DNA from: Myxococcus sp. CA023
GTDB lineage: Bacteria; Myxococcota; Myxococcia; Myxococcales; Myxococcaceae
Assembly (NCBI RefSeq): GCF_010998615.1
Contig: NZ_JAAEAH010000001.1
Location: 1 to 64,000 of the forward strand
Reading direction: 5' to 3'
Length of the DNA: 64,000 bases
Positions 57,205 to 64,000 of this stretch are shown here, in pieces (position 1 is the first letter of the stretch; each line of letters begins with the position of its first letter). The notes under the pieces are model-generated. The model saw only the letters and a program-made list of their open reading frames with translations, ran no database searches and was not told the origin of the DNA. The translations under genes and the position numbers were made by a program.

Positions 57205-58071
57205 TTACTGCTCGCGGTACTCGCGGCCCAGCTTCTGCTGCTTGCGGATGCGGCCCGCCGCGCTCAGGGCGATGGAGGGGATGAGCTTCGGGCCCAGTTT
57301 GGCCAGCATCGACCAGGTCCACCACCAATAGTTGGTGGCGATGGCGTCCTCCACCGTGTACACGCGGTGCCACCATCCGTAGGGCAGGTAGAGAATCTCT
57401 CCGGCCTCCAGGACGAAGTCGTAGTCCGGGACGAGGCCGCCGGGGAGCTGGTCCGCCTTGCCGCCGTGGGGCGTCAGGTCGTGGGCGCTCACGACGGACC
57501 ACGGGTGGCTGAGCTTCGCCGGGCTCAGCTCCGCGTCCCGCTTGGGCGAGTACAACTGCCATTGCTTGCGGCCCACCATGACGGCGTGCAGGTTGTGGGC
57601 GCGGTCCAGGTGGAGCTGGGTGAAGGTGCCGCGCGGGCCCATGAAGAAGAGCTGCTCGGTGAGCTTGCGCTGGACGGCGTAGTCGTCGAAGCGGACGTCC
57701 TTGTGCAGCTCCGGCAGGGTGCGGAACAGGTCATTGCCGATGAGGTAACCCGGCGTCTCGCCGCCCTTCGCCTTCAGCGTGTCGACGTACTCTTGCATGC
57801 TCATCTTCCGCACGCGGCCCACGCGCTCCACGCCGCCCGTGTCCTTGGCGTTGTATTGCAGCCACTCCACGGGGACGCTCACGTCGCGGTACTTCGTGGC
57901 GAAGTAGTCGAAGGTCCACCGCTCGGCAGCGGGCCAGCCTTTCATGGCGTCGGTGAGGATGACGGGTTTGTTGTTGGCTTCGATGCGCTCGTAGAAGGCC
58001 CGGCGGTTGTCGAGCGGCATGCGCTCGGGAACCAGGGGCTCGGCGACCTTCTGGGCAGTGGCGGTGCTCAT
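57205..58071 (-). CDS. JmjC/cupin-8 Fe(II)/2-oxoglutarate-dependent oxygenase
   Basis: A 288-residue oxygenase of the cupin-8 (FIH-like) family. The N-terminal part has ANNKPVILTDAMKGWPAAER (near residues 29-48). The metal-binding facial triad is His-Leu-Asp in FTQLHLDRAHNLHA (near 155) and the distal His in LYLPYGWWHRVYT (near 234). KQWQLYSPKRDAE matches the 2-oxoglutarate region. The start at 58071 (MSTATAQKVAEPL) has GGGAGAG upstream; the longer frame shadows the next gene. As the last gene of the minus-strand tailoring operon it may hydroxylate a Val or Gln residue of the peptide, or the polyketide part. Confidence 0.88.
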   Translation of the reverse strand: MSTATAQKVAEPLVPERMPLDNRRAFYERIEANNKPVILTDAMKGWPAAERWTFDYFATKYRDVSVPVEWLQYNAKDTGGVERVGRVRKMSMQEYVDTLKAKGGETPGYLIGNDLFRTLPELHKDVRFDDYAVQRKLTEQLFFMGPRGTFTQLHLDRAHNLHAVMVGRKQWQLYSPKRDAELSPAKLSHPWSVVSAHDLTPHGGKADQLPGGLVPDYDFVLEAGEILYLPYGWWHRVYTVEDAIATNYWWWTWSMLAKLGPKLIPSIALSAAGRIRKQQKLGREYREQ

Positions 58072-58093
58072 GGCAGCTCTCCCGGGTGGTGCG

Positions 58094-58423
58094 TCAGGCC
58101 GCGCTCTCGCTTTGGCCCTGGGCGCTCGCCTTCTGCAGGCGCTCGAAGTTGTTGTCGATGCCGTGGCGCACGTCCGCCAGCATGTGGATTTCGAACTCCT
58201 GGAACGGGAAGGACGGCCAGGCACGCAGCAGCGACAGTAGCGACTCGTGCGAGTCGGCGTTGAGGATGCAGAGCCCCATCTTCGGGAGGACGTAGTAGGC
58301 ACAGTCGAAGGTGCCGTCCTGGAGGCGGGCGCCCACCCAGTCACGGACAGCGCGGTTGAGGGCGATGGGGTCCTGGGGCTGGGGGCCCGAGGTGCGATCC
58401 TTGACGTAGACGAGGTACTTCAT
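58094..58423 (-). CDS. Small dimeric ferredoxin-fold protein (YCII/muconolactone-isomerase-like)
   Basis: A 109-residue protein starting MKYLVYVKDRTSG. It has the alpha/beta ferredoxin-like pattern of muconolactone isomerase and YCII-type proteins (CILNADSHESLLSLLRAWPS, then FPFQEFEIHMLADVRHG). Catalytic residues cannot be assigned. The start at 58423 has a strong AAAGGAG ribosome site; the longer frame from 58588 lies inside the thioesterase gene. It lies 26 bases after the thioesterase and 22 bases before the JmjC oxygenase, so it is part of the same operon. A monooxygenase-, isomerase- or cyclase-like tailoring role is possible. Confidence 0.78.
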   Translation of the reverse strand: MKYLVYVKDRTSGPQPQDPIALNRAVRDWVGARLQDGTFDCAYYVLPKMGLCILNADSHESLLSLLRAWPSFPFQEFEIHMLADVRHGIDNNFERLQKASAQGQSESAA

Positions 58424-58449
58424 CGGGAAGGCTCCTTTGAAAAATGGGG

Positions 58450-59202
58450 TCAGCGAGTCGAAGCGGGCCGCAGCCTGGTGAGGCTCCGGCGGATGTTCTG
58501 CAGCAGGCCGCGCGGCGTCTGTCGCAGGAAGAAGTGGTCCCCCAGGAACGTCTGGGTGGCGAACGGACCGGAGGTGAGCTGGCGCCACGCCTCCGTCGCG
58601 TCATCGGGCACGTAGTCGTCGAAGCCGCGGAAGGCGGAGAGCGGGCACGCCAGGACGGGGCCCGGCTTCCACGAGTAGCCCTCGCACACGGCGGTGTCCG
58701 CCAGCATGGTGGTACGCATGAGCGTCAGCAGCTCTTCCGCCATGGCTCCCGACACGGCGCGCGATTCGCCCAGGCGCCGGGCCTCTGACGCGTCGATGTC
58801 ATGGGTGGCCGTGGCCGGTGTGTGGGCCTGGAGCGTGTGCGGCGCCCGGTAGCTGGCGACGAAGAGGTGCAGCGGCGCCGGCAGCCCGCGCTCGCGCAGG
58901 GCCCGCGTCAGCTCGTATGCGAGCAGCGCGCCCATGCTGTGTCCGAAGAGGGCGTAGGGCTTGTCCGTGTGCTTCGCCAGCACGTCCACCAGTGGCGCGA
59001 TGACGTCCGGCATCGCGCGCAGGGGCGGCTCGCGCAGGCGGTTCTCCCGGCCGGGGAGCTGCACCGGGCACACCTCGATGTCTTGTCCCAGCTCCGCCTG
59101 CCAGGTGCGGAACAGGGAGGCGCTGCCGCCCGCGTGAGGCAGGCAGAACAGCCGCACCCAGGAAGCCGGTGCGGGGACGTGGAAGGCCAACCACTCCGTC
59201 AT
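58450..59202 (-). CDS. Type II thioesterase
   Basis: A 250-residue alpha/beta hydrolase of the stand-alone type II thioesterase family that clears mis-loaded carrier proteins of PKS/NRPS lines. It shows LFCLPHAGGSASLFRTW (near residue 18), VQLPGRENR (near 47), the nucleophile elbow ALFGHSMGALLAYEL (Ser near 88), and a C-terminal LGDHFFLRQ with the catalytic His (near 225). Its ATG overlaps the upstream glycosyltransferase stop (ATGA). Its presence supports an active assembly line in this cluster. Confidence 0.93.
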   Translation of the reverse strand: MTEWLAFHVPAPASWVRLFCLPHAGGSASLFRTWQAELGQDIEVCPVQLPGRENRLREPPLRAMPDVIAPLVDVLAKHTDKPYALFGHSMGALLAYELTRALRERGLPAPLHLFVASYRAPHTLQAHTPATATHDIDASEARRLGESRAVSGAMAEELLTLMRTTMLADTAVCEGYSWKPGPVLACPLSAFRGFDDYVPDDATEAWRQLTSGPFATQTFLGDHFFLRQTPRGLLQNIRRSLTRLRPASTR

Positions 59203-60476
59203 GACCGCACCTCGCGTCCCTGTCCGCCAACGAGCTTCTGGTACACGGTGAGGTTGGCGGCCACCATGCGCGGCAGGCTGAACAGCTCCACCACGCGTTG
59301 CTGGCCGGCGAGCCCCATGCGCCGCGCCCGCTCACGGTCTTCCAGCAGGTTGAGCTGCGCGGCGGCGAGCGACTCCACGTCCACTTCGCGCGGACCTCCC
59401 GGTGCGCCTGGGAGCACGGGGACGAGCAGGCCCGTCTTCTCGTGGTCGACGATTTCCGACGGGCCTCCGGAGCGCGTCGCCACCAGCGGCAGACCGGATG
59501 CCATGGCCTCGATGGCCGTGTAGCCAAAGGGCTCGTAGAGCGAAGGCACCAGCGCCAGATCCGCGATTCGATGGAGCAGCCCGAGTTGCTGGCGTGGCAG
59601 CTTGCCCAGCAGCTTGATGCGGTGGCGCAGGTGCGCGTAGCGCTGGGTCAGCGTCTGCACCATCTGCGTGGACTCACGCGAGTCGGTGCCACCGGCCAGG
59701 AGGAAGCGCACGTTGGGGCGCCGTTCGAGCACGCGCTCGGCGGCGGCGAAGATGGCGCTGATGCCCTTCATGGGATGGAGCCGGCCCGTGTAGAGAACGA
59801 CCGGGTCATCTGGCGTGGCCACCGTGGCGCGCAGCCGGGCGTAGTCCTCCGGCGCATGTGAGGGCTGGAGGAAGGGGCCCGCGTCCATGCCGCAGTGGAT
59901 GGTGTGCAGCAGCGACGCCGGCATCCCATAGGTCTCTCGGATGAGCTCGCTCATGGAGTCACTCACCGAGATGACGTTCGTCGACCCGTCGTAGAAGCTG
60001 CGCTCCTCCTCGAGAATCTCCGGGTCGGGCGTCTGTCCCCACCATCGCTCGGCGGGCTCGGAGATGTAGTGGCTGGTCCCCAGCACCGGCACACCGGCCT
60101 CGTGGGCCAGCGCTCGCGCGGCGCGGTGGGTGTGCCACTGGTGGAAGTGGATGAGGTCTGGCTTCTCCTCGTGGATGAGCTCGCGGCCTCGGTGAATCAG
60201 GTCGTCGTTGAAGACGCGGATGCCGCCCACCAGGGAGAGCTTTCCCGCCTGGGAGAGGCTGCCGCGGCTGGGCGGCATCATGTGCACGGTGAGGTTGGGC
60301 TCGCGGAGCACGGCGGGCTCGCCGGGCGTGTACGCCAGGACGGTGACCTTGCACCCGTCGCGCGCCAGCCCGCGGGCCAGCTCGTAGACATAGGTGCCCA
60401 CACCGCCGGCCACGTTCGGCGTGTACTCCATGGCCAGGAGGAGCGCCTTCAGGGGTGGGGAGATAGGAGGTGCCAT
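59199..60476 (-). CDS. Glycosyltransferase family 4 protein
   Basis: A 425-residue GT-B glycosyltransferase. The N-terminal half has the GGVGTYVYELARGLARDG acceptor-domain motif (near residues 24-41) and LIHFHQWHTHRA. The donor-binding half has LYTGRLHPMKGI (near 228), the EX7E region SLYEPFGYTAIEAMASGLP (near 317) and GGPSEIVDHEKTG. It lies 33 bases downstream of the KS-AT-ACP PKS and overlaps the thioesterase start, so it is co-transcribed with biosynthetic genes. It probably attaches a sugar to the product or to a self-resistance form. No sugar-biosynthesis genes are in the window, so the donor may come from general metabolism. The start could also be the ATG at MEYTPNVAGG, 15 codons later. 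Confidence 0.92.
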   Translation of the reverse strand: MAPPISPPLKALLLAMEYTPNVAGGVGTYVYELARGLARDGCKVTVLAYTPGEPAVLREPNLTVHMMPPSRGSLSQAGKLSLVGGIRVFNDDLIHRGRELIHEEKPDLIHFHQWHTHRAARALAHEAGVPVLGTSHYISEPAERWWGQTPDPEILEEERSFYDGSTNVISVSDSMSELIRETYGMPASLLHTIHCGMDAGPFLQPSHAPEDYARLRATVATPDDPVVLYTGRLHPMKGISAIFAAAERVLERRPNVRFLLAGGTDSRESTQMVQTLTQRYAHLRHRIKLLGKLPRQQLGLLHRIADLALVPSLYEPFGYTAIEAMASGLPLVATRSGGPSEIVDHEKTGLLVPVLPGAPGGPREVDVESLAAAQLNLLEDRERARRMGLAGQQRVVELFSLPRMVAANLTVYQKLVGGQGREVRS

Positions 60477-60509
60477 GGGCTGTCTCTCAAAAGGGGTGTG
60501 GACGCGCGG

Positions 60510-63500
60510 CTAACGGCTGGCCGCGCCCTCCTTGGCGGTGAGCTCGGCCAGCATTCGCAGCAGGGCCTCCACCTCCGGGTCGTCATGGCCGGGGCTCTTG
60601 CGCTGCTCGGCCACCAGGGCCGCCAGTCGAGCCACCGTCGGCGCTTCGAATAGCGATTGCAGCGGCACCGTGAAGCCGAAGGTGTCCCGCAGCCGTCCCA
60701 CCACCGTGGTGGCCAGCAGGGAGTGTCCACCGAGCGCGAAGAAGTCGTCGTGGACGCCCACCGGTCGCACGCCCAACACCTCCTCCCAGATGCGCGCCAC
60801 CACCTGCTGGTCCTCGGTGTCGGGAGCCACGTAGGCCACGGCCAATGCAGGGCGGGAGTAGCCCGCGGCGGGAGCTTCGTCGGGCTCCTCCGTATCGGGG
60901 GCGCGCTCCGCGGACGGCGCGGCGGCCAGGGCGCGGTGCCCGTCGGGGGAGACCCAGTAGCGCTTGCGCTCGAAGGGGTAGGTTGGCAGCCCGACGCGTT
61001 GGCGCCGTGCCTCGCCGTTGAAAGCGTCCCAGTCCACATCCACGCCGGACAGCCAGAGCTGTCCCAGCGCGCCGAGCAGCACGGCCGTATCCGCCTGCCG
61101 CGTGTCCGGATGACGGAGCGATGTCACCGTGGTGGGCGCCTGCCGGAGCGCGCCAGGCTGGGACGCGAAGGTGGTCAGCGTGCGGCCGGGACCGACCTCC
61201 AGGAGCACCTGCGCGGGTTGCAGTTGCGCGAGCCCCGCGGCGAAGCGCACTGGCTGACGCAGGTGGCGAGCCCAGTAGGCCGGGTCCTTCGCTTCGGCGG
61301 CCGTCACCCACGTGCCGGTGACGTTGGAGAGGAAGGGGATCTGCGGCGCGGACAGCTTCATCCGGCGCAGGCGCTCGGTGAAGGGCGCGACGATGGGGTC
61401 CATCATCGCCGAGTGGAACGCGTGCGAGGTGTGCAGGCGACGCGACTGGACGCCACGTGCGTCGAGCCGGGCCTTCAGCGCGTCCACGGCGTCGTCGGGG
61501 CCGGCGACCACCGTCATCGACGGCGCGTTCACCGCGGCCACGGACAGCCGCGCATCCAGCGACGACACCAGCTCCGCTTCCGACAGCGCGATGGAGAGCA
61601 TGGCGCCCGGCGGCAGGTCCTGCATCAGCTGGCCCCGCGCGGCCACCAGGGCTAGCGCGTCCGGCAAGGTGAAGACGCCCGCGAGGCACGCGGCCACGTA
61701 CTCACCGATGCTGTGGCCCACCATGGCCTCGGGCCGCACGCCCCAGGACATCCACAGCCGCGCGAGCGCGTACTCGATGATGAAGAGGGCCGGCTGGGCC
61801 AACCGCGTCTGCTGCAACTGCCGCTGGGCTTCCTCGGCGCGGTCCGTGGCAGGGAAGAGGACTTCGCGCAGATCCAGCTTGAGGTGCGGGATGAGCCGGG
61901 TGGCGCAGTCGTCCACGTCCGCGCGGAGCCCACGCTCGTTCTCGTACAAGCCCTGCGCCATGCCCGCGTACTGCGCGCCCTGGCCAGGGAACATGAACAC
62001 GGTGGGGCGGCTGGTGCGCTCCTCGGTGGCGGAGAGCTGCCGGCTGATGTCGCCCAGCGCCGTGAGCGCGTCCTCACGCCCCTGACAAACGATGGCGCGG
62101 CGGTGCGGGTGGCGCCGCCTGCCCACCTGGAGCGTGTACGCCACGTCCGCGGGCTCCAGGCCCTTGTTCGCGCGGAGGTGCTCCTCCAGCCGGGCGGCCT
62201 GCGCGGCGAGCGCCGTGGGCGTGCGCGCCGACAGGACCAGGAGTTGGTGCGGGCGCGTGGACGGAGCCGGAGCCGGAGCGCGGGAGGGCGGCTCCTCCAG
62301 GATGACATGGGCGTTGGTGCCGCCCATGCCGAAGCTGCTCACGCCGGCACGCCGAGGCTCGCGGGCGGGTGCCTTCCACTCGCGCAGCTTCGTGTTGACG
62401 TAGAAGGGGCTCGCGTCCCAGGGGATGTTGGGGTTCGGCGTCTCGAAGTTGAGGCTGGGGGGCAGCTTGCGGTGCTTCAGCGCCAGCGCCGTCTTGATGA
62501 GGCCCGCCACGCCCGCCGCCGCGTCCAAGTGGCCCAGGTTGGGCTTGATGGAGCCCAGGGCGCAGGTGCGCGGTCCGGCCGCCTCGTCTCCGAAGGCGCG
62601 GATGAGGGCCTGCACCTCGATGGGGTCTCCCAGCGCGGTGCCGGTGCCGTGCGCCTCCACGTAGCCGATGCTCCCGGCCGATACGCCCGCGCTGCCCAGG
62701 GCCTCGGAGATGACGGCGGCCTGGCCCTCGACGCCCGGCGCGGTGTAGCCCACGCGCGCGGCACCGTCGTTGTTCACCGCGGAGCCCTTGATGACCGCGT
62801 AGATGGGGCTGCCATCGGCAATCGCATCTTCCAGGCGCCGCAGCGCCACCACGCCCGCGCCGCTGCCGAAGACGATGCCCTTGGCCTGCGAATCGAAGGG
62901 GCGGCAGTGCCCGTCCGGCGACAGGATGCCGCCATCCACGTAGCGGTAGCCGCCTTGAATCTGGAGGTTGATGGACACGCCGCCCGCGAGCGCGACGTCA
63001 CACTCCTGGTTGAGCAGGCTCTGGCAGGCGACGTGGACCGCGACCAGCGACGTGGAGCACGCGCTCTCGATGTTGAAGCTGGGGCCGCGCAGGTCCAGCT
63101 TGTAGGCGGCCCGCGTGGTGAGGAAGCTGCCCGCGTTGCCCAGGTTGAGCTGGAGCGGGTCCGCCGTGCGCATCAGCTCCGCGTTACCCAGCAGGTTGAG
63201 CAGCAGGTAGGTGCTCAGGGCCTGTCCGCCGAAGACGCCCACCAACAGCTCGGGAGGCGGAGCGCCGTAGCCCGCGTCCTCCAGCGCCTCCAGCGCGCAC
63301 TCCAGGAAGAGGCGCTGCTGCGGGTCCATGACCTCCGCCTCGCGCGGCGTGTAGCCGAAGAAGGCCGCGTCGAAGCCCGCCACGTCGTCCAACCGTGAGG
63401 CCACCTTCACGAAGTGCGGATCCTTCAGCACCTCGGGGGGCAGGCCCGCCTTGAGGACTGCCTCGTCCGAAAGCGGCTCAATGGACTCCACGCCGTCGCA

Positions 63501-63596
63501 GAGGTTGCGCCACAGCTCCTCCAGGCTGCGCGCGCCCGGGAAGCGCCCGGCCATGCCGGTGATTGCGATCTCCATCCCCGTGTTGCTGTCCGACAC
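60510..63596 (-). CDS. Type I polyketide synthase, KS-AT-ACP
   Basis: A 1028-residue single-module PKS. KS triad: ESACSTSLVAVH (near 179), EAHGTGT and NLGHLDA. AT has GHSIGEY (near 629) and TSHAFHSAMMD (near 725), the malonyl-type HAFH signature. ACP has FFALGGHSLLATTVV (near 959), followed by a short tail ending LLRMLAELTAKEGAASR. No reductive domain is present. The GTG at 63596 (MSDSNTGMEIAI), with GAGGGGG six bases upstream, is preferred to the GTG at 63614. The upstream partial PKS stops 18 bases before it. It heads the glycosyltransferase-thioesterase-oxygenase part of the operon. Confidence 0.94.
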   Translation of the reverse strand: MSDSNTGMEIAITGMAGRFPGARSLEELWRNLCDGVESIEPLSDEAVLKAGLPPEVLKDPHFVKVASRLDDVAGFDAAFFGYTPREAEVMDPQQRLFLECALEALEDAGYGAPPPELLVGVFGGQALSTYLLLNLLGNAELMRTADPLQLNLGNAGSFLTTRAAYKLDLRGPSFNIESACSTSLVAVHVACQSLLNQECDVALAGGVSINLQIQGGYRYVDGGILSPDGHCRPFDSQAKGIVFGSGAGVVALRRLEDAIADGSPIYAVIKGSAVNNDGAARVGYTAPGVEGQAAVISEALGSAGVSAGSIGYVEAHGTGTALGDPIEVQALIRAFGDEAAGPRTCALGSIKPNLGHLDAAAGVAGLIKTALALKHRKLPPSLNFETPNPNIPWDASPFYVNTKLREWKAPAREPRRAGVSSFGMGGTNAHVILEEPPSRAPAPAPSTRPHQLLVLSARTPTALAAQAARLEEHLRANKGLEPADVAYTLQVGRRRHPHRRAIVCQGREDALTALGDISRQLSATEERTSRPTVFMFPGQGAQYAGMAQGLYENERGLRADVDDCATRLIPHLKLDLREVLFPATDRAEEAQRQLQQTRLAQPALFIIEYALARLWMSWGVRPEAMVGHSIGEYVAACLAGVFTLPDALALVAARGQLMQDLPPGAMLSIALSEAELVSSLDARLSVAAVNAPSMTVVAGPDDAVDALKARLDARGVQSRRLHTSHAFHSAMMDPIVAPFTERLRRMKLSAPQIPFLSNVTGTWVTAAEAKDPAYWARHLRQPVRFAAGLAQLQPAQVLLEVGPGRTLTTFASQPGALRQAPTTVTSLRHPDTRQADTAVLLGALGQLWLSGVDVDWDAFNGEARRQRVGLPTYPFERKRYWVSPDGHRALAAAPSAERAPDTEEPDEAPAAGYSRPALAVAYVAPDTEDQQVVARIWEEVLGVRPVGVHDDFFALGGHSLLATTVVGRLRDTFGFTVPLQSLFEAPTVARLAALVAEQRKSPGHDDPEVEALLRMLAELTAKEGAASR

Positions 63597-63614
63597 GCTG
63601 TCCCCCTCTCGCAC

Positions 63615-64000
63615 TCAGTTCCCCGACTGGCGCCGCTGCTGGATGAGCTCCCGACGCCTGGCTCCGCGGCTTCGTCGGTCACTGGTGGTGGCCGAGGCCT
63701 GTTCCTGCCCTCGAGTCAGCAGCCGGGCCATGGCGCTGAGCGTGGGGTTCTCGAAGAGCGCAACCACGGGCAGGTCCTTGCCGAAGCGGCGCTTCACCTC
63801 GTTGATGACCTTCAGGCCAATCAGCGAGTTCCCACCGAGCTCGAAGAAGTTCTCGTGCAGCGCCACGCTCTCCACGCCCAGGAAGCGCTGCCAGATGTCC
63901 GCCAGCTCGCGCTCCGCCTCGTCCATGCTGGCGGGCGCCGTGCGCTCCGTCGTCAGCGCGGCGTCCGTCTCCATGGGGCCCATCAAGTCCTGGAGCAGCG
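63615..64000 (-). CDS. C-terminal acyl carrier part of a PKS (or NRPS/PKS) gene, cut by the window edge
   Basis: The frame is open to the right edge (reading LLQDLMGPMETD before the first apparent start), so this is the 3' end of a larger gene. It encodes an ACP with ELADIWQRFLGVE, FFELGGNSLIGLKVI (phosphopantetheine Ser in GGNSL) and VALFENPTLSAMARLL. A basic tail follows (SRGARRRELIQQRRQ), like the C terminus of the 43,455 PKS and probably a docking element for the next KS. The stop at 63615 is 18 bases before the next PKS start. The loading module may lie in the missing part. Confidence 0.88.
   Translation of the reverse strand, partial: LLQDLMGPMETDAALTTERTAPASMDEAERELADIWQRFLGVESVALHENFFELGGNSLIGLKVINEVKRRFGKDLPVVALFENPTLSAMARLLTRGQEQASATTSDRRSRGARRRELIQQRRQSGN

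Overview
The window looks like chromosomal DNA of a myxobacterium, most plausibly Myxococcus, Corallococcus or a relative. This rests on the high GC content with strong G/C third-position bias, an NRPS/PKS locus of more than 39 kb, and defence genes stacked at a tRNA. The genus is an inference, because no rRNA or housekeeping marker is present.

Left third (about 1-23,300) is a defence island in two blocks. Block 1 (228-10,349) has a Vsr-type nuclease and a 5-methylcytosine DNA methyltransferase on the minus strand. Divergent from them is a tight plus-strand operon of a GHKL ATPase, a Z1-domain ATPase, a PD-(D/E)XK (DUF4420-type) protein and an AIPR-family protein. Next come a decayed IS630 transposase and an MspJI/AspBHI-like modification-dependent endonuclease. 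Block 2 (12,453-22,302) is a minus-strand, DISARM-like operon: two uncharacterised proteins, a NERD-nuclease/UvrD-type helicase, DrmA helicase and DrmB (DUF1998). No DrmC or methyltransferase is seen next to it. Block 2 is flanked by two copies (12,054-12,171 and 23,048-23,163) of a sequence containing the 3' half of a tRNA-Pro(GGG) gene plus its terminator. A second short repeat (10,363 and 22,963) lies at the end of each block. I infer successive integrations at one tRNA-Pro attachment site.

Right two thirds (24,541-64,000, running off the window) is a hybrid NRPS/PKS gene cluster. A minus-strand pair encodes a KS-AT-KR-ACP polyketide synthase and a four-module NRPS (4576 aa) with readable specificity codes Val-like, Gln, Val-like, Gln and a terminal thioesterase. 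Its A-PCP-C-A block is a tandem duplication of about 4.8 kb. Divergent from it are two more PKS genes (KS-AT-KR-ACP and KS-AT-ACP). Further right are a GNAT/DUF482-like protein and a glutathione S-transferase. Then come a lantibiotic-dehydratase-like protein paired with an ATP-grasp enzyme. A minus-strand operon follows: partial PKS, KS-AT-ACP PKS, glycosyltransferase, type II thioesterase, a small ferredoxin-like-fold protein and a JmjC/cupin-8 oxygenase.

Working model: a polyketide acyl chain is built by single-module PKS proteins, passed to the NRPS and extended by Val-Gln-Val-Gln, then released by the TE. Tailoring by oxygenase, glycosyltransferase and possibly the tRNA-dependent LanB-like/ATP-grasp pair is inference. 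The product is not recognised. The most unusual items are the stacked tRNA-Pro integrations, the atypical DISARM operon, a 5mC methylase beside a modified-cytosine endonuclease, and the LanB-like/ATP-grasp pair inside an NRPS/PKS cluster.
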